A stretch of DNA of 64,000 nucleotides from Bradyrhizobium algeriense (GCF_036924595.1 NZ_JAZHRV010000001.1:620001-684000), one strand, 5' to 3'. Numbered from the stretch's first letter, positions 1 to 7,972 are shown. The notes: generated from the sequence alone by a model not told the origin. Numbers and translations are program-made.

Positions 1-267
1 ATCCGTCCCTGCCGGAAGGGTTTCAAGATCGGTCCGCTGGTGGCCGACGACCGCGCCACCGCCGAAGCGGTGCTGTCCGCCTTGCTCGCCAGGGTGGGCG
101 GCGGCGAGATTTTTCTGGATGTGCCCGGCATCAACCGCGAGGCCGTCGCTCTCGCACAGGATTTTGGACTCGCGCCGGTGTTCGAGACGGCCCGCATGTA
201 TACCGGCGCGATTCCGCCGCTGCGGCTGGAGCGGGTGTTCGGCGTCACCAGCTTTGAGCTGGGGTAG
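1..267 (+). CDS. GNAT-family N-acetyltransferase, C-terminal part (5' end outside window)
   Basis: The frame is open from the first base, so the gene starts upstream of the window; about 88 residues are visible. The peptide begins with a KIGPL-ADD stretch typical of the second half of GNAT acetyltransferases with an Acetyltransf_18-like C-terminal domain, and continues through an FLDVP segment and GLAPVFETARMYTG. This family transfers acetyl groups from acetyl-CoA to amines; the substrate cannot be told here. The stop is followed directly by an intergenic palindromic repeat. Family assignment is from motif recognition only. Confidence 0.7.
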   Translation: MRPCRKGFKIGPLVADDRATAEAVLSALLARVGGGEIFLDVPGINREAVALAQDFGLAPVFETARMYTGAIPPLRLERVFGVTSFELG

Positions 268-271
268 GTGA

Positions 272-372
272 GTAGGATGGGTAGAGCCAACGGGTCCGGC
301 CTTCGGCCGGCCCGATGATAAACTCCGCGAAACCCATCATCTTTGTTGACGGCTTCGCTCTACCCGTCCTAC
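272..372. repeat. Palindromic intergenic repeat, family A (copy 1)
   Basis: Sixteen-base ends GTAGGATGGGTAGAGC (272-287) and GCTCTACCCGTCCTAC (357-372) are inverted repeats with one mismatch, with GATGATAAA and CCCATCAT segments between them. A second copy lies at 31518-31600. The element fills the space between the GNAT gene and the AI-2E permease, and the permease stop codon (369-371) lies inside the right end. It resembles the REP-like dispersed elements of Bradyrhizobium; folded RNA could act as a terminator or 3' stabiliser for both converging genes. Confidence 0.75.
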
Positions 373-1436
373 GGATTTGCGTCTCCAGCCGGGTCGTCCC
401 GCCGTGATACGGCGAATATCTCCCAGCTCACCATGAACATCGCGGCAATCAACGGGCCGATGACAAAGCCGTTGAGGCCGAACGCTTCGATGCCGCCGAG
501 CGTCGAGATCAGCACGATGTAGTCCGGCAGCTTGGAGCCCTTGCCGACCAGGAAGGGACGCAGCAGATTGTCCACCAATCCGATGACGAGCACGCCATAG
601 ACGATCAGCCCGATGCCCTGCCAGATGGCGCCGGTGGCCAGGAAGTAGATCGCGACCGGAAGCCAGACCAGCGCGGCGCCGACCGCCGGGATCAGCGACA
701 GGAACGCCATCAGCACCGCCCATAGCAGGGCTGCGTGGATTCCCAAGAACCAGAACGCGATGCCGCCGAGCATGCCTTGCGTCATCGCGACGAGGATGCC
801 GCCCTTCACGGTGGCGCGGACGACGTCGGCGAACCGGGCGAACAGCGCCGCCTTCTGCTCGCCGCGCAGCGGAATGGCTTCCCTGATCCGTTCGGCCAGC
901 GCCCGGCCGTCACGCAACAGGAAGAACAACAAATAAAGCATGATGCCGAGGCGGATCACGAAATCGAACGTGTTCATGCCGATGCTGAGCGCCTGCGGGG
1001 CGAGAACCTGCCCGCCCGTCATGAGGCCGGAAGCGAGCTTTTCGCGCAGGGCTGAAAAATCGGTGAGGTTGAGCCGCTCGAGCAATCCGGTTGCCCACGC
1101 CGGCAGGGCGTCGAATATCCGCTGCAGGTAGCTGCCGAAATTGTACTCTCCGGACTGGATTTTCGCGAACAGGCTTGACGCTTCCTGCGCCAGCGAAGCC
1201 GCGATCATCGCCAGCGGCAGCAGGACGATGGCGATGATGATCAGGACGGTGATGGCGGCCGCGAGGCTTGGCCTGCCCTGCATCGATTGCAGCAGCCTTC
1301 GATAGACGGGTGCGAAAAGCACCGCCACGACGACGGCCCAGAGAACTGCGCCATAGAACGGATACAGCACCCAGGCAAAGGCCAGCGTGACGGCGACAAG
1401 CAGCAGCAGGAAGCCTTGGTGTTCGATCCTTTGCAC
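369..1436 (-). CDS. AI-2E family transporter (UPF0118)
   Basis: This 355-residue integral membrane protein has two N-terminal membrane segments (about 8-45), a further segment near 60-85, a soluble middle, and a C-terminal bundle of helices (about 150-345) ending in a GGIEAFGLNGFVIGPL block that is the hallmark of the PerM/TqsA/YdiK family. Members export or exchange small solutes, including the signal AI-2 or Na+/H+ in a few studied cases; the substrate here is unknown. Length is normal. The start is GTG. The gene stands alone; its stop codon lies inside a palindromic repeat. Confidence 0.85.
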   Translation of the reverse strand: MQRIEHQGFLLLLVAVTLAFAWVLYPFYGAVLWAVVVAVLFAPVYRRLLQSMQGRPSLAAAITVLIIIAIVLLPLAMIAASLAQEASSLFAKIQSGEYNFGSYLQRIFDALPAWATGLLERLNLTDFSALREKLASGLMTGGQVLAPQALSIGMNTFDFVIRLGIMLYLLFFLLRDGRALAERIREAIPLRGEQKAALFARFADVVRATVKGGILVAMTQGMLGGIAFWFLGIHAALLWAVLMAFLSLIPAVGAALVWLPVAIYFLATGAIWQGIGLIVYGVLVIGLVDNLLRPFLVGKGSKLPDYIVLISTLGGIEAFGLNGFVIGPLIAAMFMVSWEIFAVSRRDDPAGDANP

Positions 1437-1539
1437 GGCGGTCTCGCTTTCCCAGCTTTCGGATTGGGCCCGGTTGTAGTGGATCGGGGCCGACGAAAAC
1501 AGGAAACTTTTGCCGGCTTGCCGCCTTCGCTTTACCTAT

Positions 1540-1599
1540 GGCTCATTTCACCAGGGCTTATTTCACCAAGACTTATTTTACCAAGACTTATTTTACCAG
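1540..1599. repeat. Four tandem 15-base repeats carrying the cupredoxin stop codon
   Basis: Four direct 15-base units start at 1540, 1555, 1570 and 1585. Units 3 and 4 read GACTTATTTTACCA followed by A or G, and units 1 and 2 differ by a few bases. On the minus strand each unit reads Leu-Val-Lys-stop, so the last codons of the cupredoxin gene and its stop have been duplicated in frame (TAA, TAA, TAA, TGA). This looks like replication slippage at the 3' end of the gene. Confidence 0.85.
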
Positions 1600-2049
1600 G
1601 ACTTGGCCGACCATGCCGGCCTCGCGATGGCCGGGGATCAGGCACGAATATTCGAACGTGCCGGCGTGAGTGAACCTCCAGAGGATCTCGGCCGATTTCT
1701 TCGGTGCAAGCCGAACGTCGTTCGGTTCGTCATGCTCCATATGCGGGTTCTCCATCATCGCCTTGGCGTGTTTCAGATTTTCTGCCGTGGTGGCGAGCAG
1801 GAATTCGTGATCGTCGGTGCCGGTGTTGCGGATCACAAAGCGGATCTGTTCGCCGCGGTTCACCTCGATGCGGGCGGGCGCGTAGGCCATCTCGCTCATC
1901 CCGACCTCGATGATGCGGGAAGGCTTTTTGGGGTCGCCGGGCTCGCCCGCCGCATAGCTTTGGTGGGCGTGCTGCTCATGGCTGTGTGCTGGAGGCGGCA
2001 GGGCTGAAAGCGCTGTTAGCGCCAGCAGGATTGTCACAATGGTTTTCAT
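1588..2049 (-). CDS. Cupredoxin-domain copper-binding protein, exported
   Basis: A 153-residue protein with a signal peptide (residues 1-23, cleavage near AHS-HE), a His-rich start of the mature part (HEQHAHQSY) and a blue-copper fold. The C-terminal copper loop FEYSCLIPGHREAGM supplies Cys, His and Met, and the upstream His is in TDDHEFL. Such proteins carry copper or electrons in the periplasm. The start at 2049 is chosen because it follows GAAGGA and begins the signal peptide. A His-rich exported protein is encoded just upstream on the same strand, suggesting a copper-handling pair. The 3' end has been tandemly duplicated (see the repeat entry). Confidence 0.85.
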   Translation of the reverse strand: MKTIVTILLALTALSALPPPAHSHEQHAHQSYAAGEPGDPKKPSRIIEVGMSEMAYAPARIEVNRGEQIRFVIRNTGTDDHEFLLATTAENLKHAKAMMENPHMEHDEPNDVRLAPKKSAEILWRFTHAGTFEYSCLIPGHREAGMVGQVLVK

Positions 2050-2189
2050 TCGATGTTCCTTCTCGTGTTTTCGAAATGCGCTGTGCATGGCGCGAGACGC
2101 CGCAAACTGCGCAGACATGATTGAATTCTCCGACGACCATGGGCATGCGCGCGCTCGTGGCGCGGCTGCCCACGTCGTTACGTCAGAGA

Positions 2190-2645
2190 TCAGGCGATGG
2201 GGGGACGATAGAGCAGCGGGGGCGCCTTGCCCGGCAGACGCTGAAAGTTCTCGGAGACGCAGAGCGAGATCGGCGGCGAGGGCTTTGCGATGGCGGGCAG
2301 ATCGGCCGCGATCGCCGAAACGCAGAGCATGGCGCAGCACGGTTCCATAGCGCCCTTGCCGTCGTGCTGATGCTTGGCCGGCTCGGGCATAGCGTGACCG
2401 GCATCGGCCTGACGCACAGCATGCTGATCCGCCTGCATCTCATGATGCCGGTGCGAGGCGGCATGCTCCGGCTGCGCGTCTTCATGGACATGTGCAGCGG
2501 TAGCCGTTCCGGGCTGATGCATGAAACACGATGCGGCATCGCCAAGCGCCAGCGCCACGCCGGGCGCAAGCACGCAAAACAGATAAAGCAGGGCGACAAA
2601 CCACCCCGCCTTGGCGCGCATCGGCCTCGTCAAGCGAACGAACAT
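2190..2645 (-). CDS. Hypothetical exported His/Cys-rich protein
   Basis: A 151-residue frame begins with a hydrophobic signal (about residues 12-32, WFVALLYLFCVLAPGVALAL) followed by many His residues (HVHEDAQPEHAASHRHHEMQ) and a Met/Cys cluster (MEPCCAMLC). The composition suggests copper or other soft-metal binding outside the membrane, in keeping with the cupredoxin gene 140 bases downstream on the same strand. The product resembles the small DUF2946-type proteins found in copper gene groups, but I cannot confirm the family. A start at 2621 (MRAKAG, preceded by GAGG) is also possible. Confidence 0.6.
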   Translation of the reverse strand: MFVRLTRPMRAKAGWFVALLYLFCVLAPGVALALGDAASCFMHQPGTATAAHVHEDAQPEHAASHRHHEMQADQHAVRQADAGHAMPEPAKHQHDGKGAMEPCCAMLCVSAIAADLPAIAKPSPPISLCVSENFQRLPGKAPPLLYRPPIA

Positions 2646-2745
2646 GGCGGGGAAACTAATACCCGCGGCCGATTCAGCCAAGGTGCCGACAGGCGCTGCC
2701 CCATCACATCTGCATGCCCAATATCGCGGCAATGTGGCTTGACGT

Positions 2746-2760
2746 TAGGCAAATAGCCTA
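2746..2760. promoter_or_regulatory. Inverted repeat upstream of the MFS gene
   Basis: TAGGC-AAATA-GCCTA is a perfect inverted repeat with 5-base arms, ending 16 bases before the MFS transporter start and lying between it and the divergent His-rich protein gene. It could be an operator; no regulator gene is adjacent. Confidence 0.35.
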
Positions 2761-2776
2761 GGAAATTGCGTCGGCC

Positions 2777-4012
2777 GTGGCAATTTCTTCTGAACTCACC
2801 GGAGATTCCGATCTGTTCGTTCCCGACTCGCGCCGGGCATGGATCCGGCTTGCCGTAGCCGTCCTGATCGGCTCGCTCGGCAGCGTCGGCATGTGGTCGG
2901 TGGTGGTCGCACTTCCCGTGGTGCAGACCGAGTTCGCCGCGAGCCGCGGCACCGCCTCGCTGGCGTTCACGATGATCATGCTCGGATTCGGTTCCGGCGG
3001 GGTGCTGACCGGCAAGATCACCGACCGCTACGGCATCGTCACCGCCATCGGGCTCGGCATCGGCATTTTGGGCTTAGGCTATGTCGTCGCGGGAATGTCA
3101 TCCTCGATCTGGCAATTCATCCTGGTGCATTTCGCGATCGGGCTTTCCTCCTCGGCTACTTTCGGCCCGCTGATGGCGGAGGCCTCGCACTGGTTCGACC
3201 GCTACCGCGGGCTCGCGGTCGCCATCGCCGCCAGCGGCAATTACATCGGCGGTGCGATCTGGCCGCCGCTGGTGAACTGGGGCATCCAGACCTATCAGTG
3301 GCGCGCCACCCACATCGCGATCGGCATCTTCACGGCGGTGGCGATGGCCCTGGCGCTGATCGCCTTGCGGATGCTGATGGGGGCGGCGACCCAGCGCGAC
3401 CACGAGAATGCGCCGCCGCCGCGCGTCGACCTGCGCCTTTCCACCAATGCGCTGACCGCGATCCTGGGGCTCGCCAGCATTGCTTGCTGCGTGGCAATGG
3501 CGATGCCGCAGGTTCATATCGTGGCCTATTGCGGCGATCTCGGCTATGGCGTGGCGCGCGGCGCCGAAATGCTGTCGCTGATGCTGGGCTTTGGTATCAT
3601 CAGCCGGATCGGCTCGGGCTTCCTCGCCGACAAGATCGGCGGCATCCGCACGCTGCTGATCGGCTCGGTGGCGCAGGGCACCGCGCTGCTGTTCTATTTG
3701 TTCTTCGACGGCCTGACCTCGCTCTACATCATCTCCGCGATGTTCGGTCTGTTCCAGGGCGGCATCGTGCCGAGCTACGCGATCATCGTGCGCGAGGCGA
3801 TGCCGGCGTCGGAAGCCGCGACACGCGTGGGCATCGTGATCTTCGCCTCCGTGTTCGGCATGTCGTTCGGTGGCTGGGTCTCGGGCGCGATCTTCGACGC
3901 CTACGGCTCCTACGGCGCGGCCTTCGCCAACGGGCTGGCGTGGAACGCGCTCAACATCGGCATCATGCTGCTGCTGTTGATGCGCGCGCGGCAGCGGCTG
4001 GCGATGGCGTGA
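2777..4012 (+). CDS. MFS transporter (monocarboxylate/oxalate-formate type)
   Basis: A 411-residue protein with twelve predicted membrane segments and the MFS loop motif between TM2 and TM3 (GKITDRYG) and again in the second half (GFLADKIGG). The sequence resembles the OFA/monocarboxylate branch (ASHWFDRYRGLAVAIAASGNYIGG). It is expected to move small organic acids across the inner membrane; the substrate is not known. The GTG at 2777 is the first start after an upstream stop, with only a weak AGGA-type ribosome site. The next gene follows after 30 bases. Confidence 0.85.
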   Translation: MAISSELTGDSDLFVPDSRRAWIRLAVAVLIGSLGSVGMWSVVVALPVVQTEFAASRGTASLAFTMIMLGFGSGGVLTGKITDRYGIVTAIGLGIGILGLGYVVAGMSSSIWQFILVHFAIGLSSSATFGPLMAEASHWFDRYRGLAVAIAASGNYIGGAIWPPLVNWGIQTYQWRATHIAIGIFTAVAMALALIALRMLMGAATQRDHENAPPPRVDLRLSTNALTAILGLASIACCVAMAMPQVHIVAYCGDLGYGVARGAEMLSLMLGFGIISRIGSGFLADKIGGIRTLLIGSVAQGTALLFYLFFDGLTSLYIISAMFGLFQGGIVPSYAIIVREAMPASEAATRVGIVIFASVFGMSFGGWVSGAIFDAYGSYGAAFANGLAWNALNIGIMLLLLMRARQRLAMA

Positions 4013-4042
4013 GGGCCGACCCCGGAACCTGGCAGGGCAATC

Positions 4043-4453
4043 ATGCCGTTCGCGATCAAAGCCGAAATCCACGATCCGCGCGCCAAGTCGTTCTCGTTCA
4101 TCGCGCAAAAGACGATGTATGGCGGCAAACATATCGCCGAAGGCGACACGGTCTTTGTGTTCGCAAGCGAGAACGAGGGCGGGCAAGGCCTCATCGCGCG
4201 CGGCATTGTCACCTCAGCCCAGGCGATTGCAAAGAGGCGCGGCATCGTCAGGCAAACTCCGCGTGTGAGCATCGCCATCAGACGCACTGCACTCGCGAAG
4301 CGGCCGCTCGGGCGGAGCGAACTCAAACGATTCAGCGAGTGGGATGACGGTCGACCCCAGACCGAACTCAGCTTCAAATTCTATCGTCAGGCAACGAACA
4401 AGATCGTCGGCGTCTCGGACGAGGCCGCGGAGTTCCTGGGCGAATTCTTCTAG
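4043..4453 (+). CDS. Hypothetical protein, PUA/EVE-like N-terminal region
   Basis: A 136-residue soluble protein. Its first half (KTMYGGKHIAEGDTVFVFASENEGGQGLIARGIVTSA) has the look of a small PUA/EVE/ASCH-type beta barrel, a fold often used to bind RNA or modified bases, but this is a weak resemblance. The second half is basic and ends with a conserved-looking FYRQATNKIVGVSDEAAEFLGEFF tail. AGGG lies eight bases before the ATG. It follows the MFS gene by 30 bases and converges with the DUF4864 gene with an 11-base gap. Function unknown. Confidence 0.65.
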   Translation: MPFAIKAEIHDPRAKSFSFIAQKTMYGGKHIAEGDTVFVFASENEGGQGLIARGIVTSAQAIAKRRGIVRQTPRVSIAIRRTALAKRPLGRSELKRFSEWDDGRPQTELSFKFYRQATNKIVGVSDEAAEFLGEFF

Positions 4454-4464
4454 CGCGATGGAGA

Positions 4465-4869
4465 TCAGGCCGACTGCCCGGCCTTCAGCAGCGAACATCC
4501 TGTGATCTTCAAACTGCCATCCGGCTGCTGCTCCAGCGTGTACATCGCCTCCCACGCTTCGCCATTGTCGTCGACGATGTGGACGTGCTGGGCGATCCGC
4601 CCCTGGGCCGCGCGCGCCTCGCCGAATTCGAAACTCTTGTGGCGATAGACCGGCGGATAGGCTTGCTGGACCATTTGCATGAAGATGTCGGCCTGCGGGA
4701 ATAGCTGTTTGATCTCGGGCGCGGCGTGCGAATAGGCTGCTGCGGCGTCATCGCGGCTGAATGCCTGCTCCTGTGCGCGGATCACGCTCTGCGCGGCGGA
4801 AACGTCGTCGGCGGTGGCGGGCGCGGCGAGGCCGAACAGAAACACGAGAAGCAGGACGATGGCGCGCAT
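4465..4869 (-). CDS. DUF4864 domain protein, exported
   Basis: A 134-residue protein with a signal peptide (1-20, ending AAPATA-DD) followed by a single compact domain. The pattern SVIRAQEQAFSRDDAAAAYSHAAPEIKQLFP matches the DUF4864 family, an NTF2-like fold of unknown role common in alphaproteobacteria. The C-terminal part carries the repeated YTLEQQPDGSLKITGC strand typical of the family. A GGAG ribosome site precedes the ATG. It is a single gene transcribed toward the EVE-like gene. Confidence 0.8.
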   Translation of the reverse strand: MRAIVLLLVFLFGLAAPATADDVSAAQSVIRAQEQAFSRDDAAAAYSHAAPEIKQLFPQADIFMQMVQQAYPPVYRHKSFEFGEARAAQGRIAQHVHIVDDNGEAWEAMYTLEQQPDGSLKITGCSLLKAGQSA

Positions 4870-5084
4870 GGGGTTGCTCCGTTGGCGATGCCCATGAGCT
4901 ACGTTTTACATCGCAACTGGTTTCCTGTCCGCGCCATTCTCGCTACGAATCCCGGGCATGCCATATCACCCGGGCGTCCACCGGCCTACCGGATCGATCC
5001 GCCAAAATTGTCGATATCGGGCGCGGGGCGGGCGGGAAACAGTTTTGCGCTGCATCGGTTCAGTTCAGCGGCCCGCCGGGACCG

Positions 5085-5870
5085 TCAGAGATCGATCGTG
5101 ATCTCGATGGTTGCGACGTCGCCGAAGCGGGCGCGAACATGCTGGCCGGCGCGGATCGGCAGCATGCCAGTCATCGAGCCGGTGGAGATCGTCTCGCCTG
5201 CGCGAAGTCCGTCGCCCCATTGGCGGCGCTGCTCGGCCAGCCACCATAGCGGCCGCAGCGGATCGCCCATGACGTCGGCGCCGACGCCCTCGCGGCGCAG
5301 CGCGCCGTCGACCTCAAGCCGCACGGGTACGGAGGCAAGTCCCTCGCGCCAGGTCTCGATGCGATCACCAAAGACATAACGTCCCGATGCGCTGCCATCA
5401 GCGAGAATGCCGGGCAGCGGCGGCAGGGCCTTTCGCGGATAACGGCATTCCGCCACTTCGATGCCCGCATGAACCTCGGCGATCGCCTCGATGGTTTCGG
5501 GAAACGTCCAGGGCGCGTCTCTCGGCGGCAGGTCGTGCGCGAGCGTGACGAAGAACTCGCATTCGATCAGCGGGTCGAGCAACTCGGCGGCCTTGAAATG
5601 CGCAGGCGAAGCGCAGGCAAAGCGGCGGAACGTCCTGCCGTAGATCGGTCCGTCCAGTTGCAACTTGCCGCGCACCGCATCCGTCGTGCCGGCGATCTTC
5701 CAGCCCAGCGGCTCCCAGCCGAGACGTTCCGCCACGGTCTGGTTGACGGCATAGGCTTCAAGGGCCGTGTCCGGCACGAGATCATCGGGCAAGGAGAATT
5801 GGCTGACGTTGCGCCGCGCCCGCACGAGCAGGTTCGCCAGTTCTTCCTGTTTTCCGGAGATTGATTTCAC
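5085..5870 (-). CDS. 2-keto-4-pentenoate hydratase / fumarylacetoacetase-fold enzyme
   Basis: A 261-residue protein of the MhpD/FAH fold. GWKIAGT (57-62 region) and the paired acidic metal ligands Glu103 and Glu105 in IECEFFVTLAHDL are visible. Family members hydrate 2-hydroxypentadienoate-type products of aromatic meta-cleavage, or decarboxylate oxalocrotonate, using Mg2+. The GTG start at 5870 lies 7 bases after the enoyl-CoA hydratase stop, so it is the last gene of a three-gene operon with a tautomerase-like protein. This suggests breakdown of an aromatic or ring-fission acid. The exact substrate is not determinable. Confidence 0.8.
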   Translation of the reverse strand: MKSISGKQEELANLLVRARRNVSQFSLPDDLVPDTALEAYAVNQTVAERLGWEPLGWKIAGTTDAVRGKLQLDGPIYGRTFRRFACASPAHFKAAELLDPLIECEFFVTLAHDLPPRDAPWTFPETIEAIAEVHAGIEVAECRYPRKALPPLPGILADGSASGRYVFGDRIETWREGLASVPVRLEVDGALRREGVGADVMGDPLRPLWWLAEQRRQWGDGLRAGETISTGSMTGMLPIRAGQHVRARFGDVATIEITIDL

Positions 5871-5877
5871 GTTCGTC

Positions 5878-6657
5878 TCACCGTCCCTGAAATACCGCGG
5901 CGCGGCGCTCGATGAAGGATTGAATGCCCTCGCGGGCGTCGGCGCTGTTCAATACGCGTTCGCGCACGGTCGGAATGTAGGCGATGGCGGCCTTCTCGCC
6001 ATGCTCGACATATTTCGCGGCAGCCTCCTTGGTGACCTGAATGCCAAGCGGCGCATTGTTAGCAATGATCGCGGCGAGCGCCATCGCGCGCTCGACCTGC
6101 TGGCCCGCCGGCATCACTTCCTGGACCAGCCCGATCTCGTGGGCGCGGGCCGCCGTGAATTCATCGCACAGGAACAGATGATACATCGCGTTGCCCCAGC
6201 CGGTGCGCGACAGGAAGCGGAAATGCGCGCCGCCGAACGGCGCAATGCCGCGTTTGGATTCCATCTGGCAGAAGCGCGCGTCATCAGCGGCGACGACGAT
6301 GTCGCCCGCCAGCATCAGTTCGATGCCGATGGTGAAGACGATGCCCTGCACGGCGGTGACGATCGGCTTTTTGCAGCGCTTTTGCAGGCCGAATACGTCG
6401 ACATTGCCTTCTTTGAAGTTTCGCTTCTCGGCATTGGGGCCGAAGAATTTCGGCATGTCGAGGCCGGCGGTGAAATCCTTGCCCTCGGCGCAGATGACGC
6501 CGACCCAAAGGCTGTCGTTGTTGTGCAGTTCGGTCAGCGCATCCGACAATTGCTCCATCATGGCGGGCGAGAACGCGTTCTTCTTCGCGGGGTTGTCGAT
6601 GATGATCTTGAAAATGCGATCATGCGTCTCGGTGCGGATTGTTCCTTCGGCACTCAT
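5878..6657 (-). CDS. Enoyl-CoA hydratase/isomerase (crotonase family)
   Basis: A 259-residue crotonase-fold protein. It has the first oxyanion strand (AEGKDFTAGLDM), the second oxyanion element (QGIVFTIGIELMLAGDIVVAADDARF) and the RGIAPFGGAHFRF block. The family acts on acyl-CoA thioesters. I start it at 6657 (MSAEGT) because a purine-rich AGGAGAGGAAA sits just upstream; a start at 6687 would place that site inside the gene. It is the middle gene of the operon at 5085-7191. Confidence 0.85.
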   Translation of the reverse strand: MSAEGTIRTETHDRIFKIIIDNPAKKNAFSPAMMEQLSDALTELHNNDSLWVGVICAEGKDFTAGLDMPKFFGPNAEKRNFKEGNVDVFGLQKRCKKPIVTAVQGIVFTIGIELMLAGDIVVAADDARFCQMESKRGIAPFGGAHFRFLSRTGWGNAMYHLFLCDEFTAARAHEIGLVQEVMPAGQQVERAMALAAIIANNAPLGIQVTKEAAAKYVEHGEKAAIAYIPTVRERVLNSADAREGIQSFIERRAAVFQGR

Positions 6658-6702
6658 GATGTTCGTTTCCTCTCCTGGATGTCTCAAAATGCTGCCGCGC
6701 GG

Positions 6703-7191
6703 TTATCGCTCGTATTTGACGGCAAGCGCGGTGCGGATCGCAGCAGTGCGTTCCGGCGAAAAGTGCGATGCGCCGAGCTCAAGCAGGTCGAGGAACGACA
6801 GCACGCCGCCGCGCGAGCCCCAGCTGCCTTCCTCGATGATGCGGAAATTGATCCACCAGCCCGGCGAGGGCGCCTTCATCCCGCAGGCGTCCGCCAGCGC
6901 CGCATGGATATTGCGGATCACCGTGGCGCGATCCTCGCGCGTCCAGCAGCAGTCCATCGCGACGACATCGATCACCATGACGTCGCTCGGCTTGTCCGAA
7001 AGCAGTTCTCCGCCGTGCGCGATCATGTCGAGCGGCCGCTCGGCAAAATGCACCTGATAGCCGCGGCGGGCTTCCGGCGTGAGCTTGCCGACCTCCGGCA
7101 CCAGCACGGCATCCGTCAGCGTCTTCGCCAATACGCGCCGTTGATCGGAAGTCAGCCGCCCCTGCGGCGTCATCACGTGGATAAACGTCAT
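6703..7191 (-). CDS. Tautomerase-superfamily-like protein lacking N-terminal Pro
   Basis: A 162-residue protein starting MTFIHVMTPQGRLTSDQRRVLAKTLTDAV, an opening typical of 4-oxalocrotonate-tautomerase relatives. A second beta-alpha unit follows (VMVIDVVAMDCCWTREDRATVIRNIHAAL), ending in a GSWGSRGGV loop similar to the NWGIGG loop of tautomerase proteins. Canonical members use Pro at position 1 after Met removal; here it is Thr, so standard chemistry is doubtful. A strong GGGAGGTAA site precedes the ATG. It is the first gene of the operon with the enoyl-CoA hydratase and the hydratase, and is divergent from the TetR gene. Confidence 0.6.
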   Translation of the reverse strand: MTFIHVMTPQGRLTSDQRRVLAKTLTDAVLVPEVGKLTPEARRGYQVHFAERPLDMIAHGGELLSDKPSDVMVIDVVAMDCCWTREDRATVIRNIHAALADACGMKAPSPGWWINFRIIEEGSWGSRGGVLSFLDLLELGASHFSPERTAAIRTALAVKYER

Positions 7192-7211
7192 CGATCGTTA
7201 CCTCCCGCCGC

Positions 7212-7271
7212 CTATGACGAGTGGCATAGTGCGAGCGGGGGGCTGGCTATGTCAAGCGTCATATTCTATGA
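7212..7271. promoter_or_regulatory. Candidate TetR operator region (two inverted repeats)
   Basis: The 105-base space between the divergent tautomerase-like and TetR genes holds CTATG-N8-CATAG (7212-7229) and TCATA-TTC-TATGA (7259-7271). Both are perfect inverted repeats of related half-sites (TATGA/CATAG). The arrangement fits an operator through which the TetR protein controls itself and the divergent operon. This is inferred from symmetry and position. Confidence 0.5.
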
Positions 7272-7296
7272 TGGGGCGACTCAAGGGGGAGTTCCG

Positions 7297-7908
7297 ATGT
7301 CGTCCAATACCCGCGCAAAAATGGTGGCAGGCGCCGCCGACCTGATGAGCCGGCGTGGCGTGAACGCCACCAGCATGCGCGAGGTGGTCCGCCATACCGG
7401 CACGCCGCGGGGCTCGATCGGCCATCACTTTCCGCGCGGCAAGCAGCAGCTGATCGAGGACGCGCTGGTGTTTGCGGGCAAGCAGGTCAGCGGACCGCTG
7501 GAGCACCTGACGCAGTCGCGCGGCGCCGTTGCAGGCCTGCGCGCCTTCATTGCCTTGTGGCGGCAGACGCTGGAGAGGACGAAATACCAGGCCGGTTGTC
7601 CAGTGCTTGCGGTGTCGGTCGAACAGTATGTCAACGATGCGACGGAGAAGGACGGCGAGCCGGACGAGGCTGCGCAACAGCGCCTGCTCGATCTGGCGAA
7701 CGGCGTATTCGCCGACTGGCAGCGCATCATGTTCGCAGCGCTGGGGCGCGAGGGCGTAGCTCCCGCGCGCGCGCGGCGGCTGGCCGCGCTCGTCATTGCA
7801 TCGACGGAAGGAACGGTCGCGATGTGCCGCGCCGCGCGCAGCGCCCAGCCACTCGATGACGTCAGGCAGGAGCTCGAACTGGTGCTTTCAAGCGCGCTGG
7901 ACAAGTGA
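7297..7908 (+). CDS. TetR-family transcriptional regulator (YxaF/LmrA-like)
   Basis: A 203-residue protein. The N-terminal helix-turn-helix (RAKMVAGAADLMSRRGVNATSMREVVRHTGTPRGSIGHHFPRGKQQLIEDAL, about residues 5-58) and a C-terminal ligand domain with GCPVLAVSVE match the YxaF/LmrA subgroup of TetR repressors. The start at 7297 follows AAGGGGGA; longer frames extending upstream run antisense through the neighbouring operon and are not credible. It is divergent from the three-gene hydratase operon and probably represses it until an acid or aromatic effector binds. Confidence 0.85.
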   Translation: MSSNTRAKMVAGAADLMSRRGVNATSMREVVRHTGTPRGSIGHHFPRGKQQLIEDALVFAGKQVSGPLEHLTQSRGAVAGLRAFIALWRQTLERTKYQAGCPVLAVSVEQYVNDATEKDGEPDEAAQQRLLDLANGVFADWQRIMFAALGREGVAPARARRLAALVIASTEGTVAMCRAARSAQPLDDVRQELELVLSSALDK

Positions 7909-7972
7909 TCGCGAAGGCAGCGCTTGCTGCCGGGTCAGGTCATGGCTGCTTCGTGACTCTATCCAGGAGAAC

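Noticed and set aside
2839..4347. Open frame of about 500 codons overlapping the MFS transporter in another frame
   Set aside because: Arg/His-rich translation typical of an off-frame reading; the MFS frame shows membrane helices and motifs.
5767..7296. Long upstream extension of the TetR gene
   Set aside because: It runs antisense through three recognised genes; the AAGGGGGA site and HTH position fix the start at 7297.
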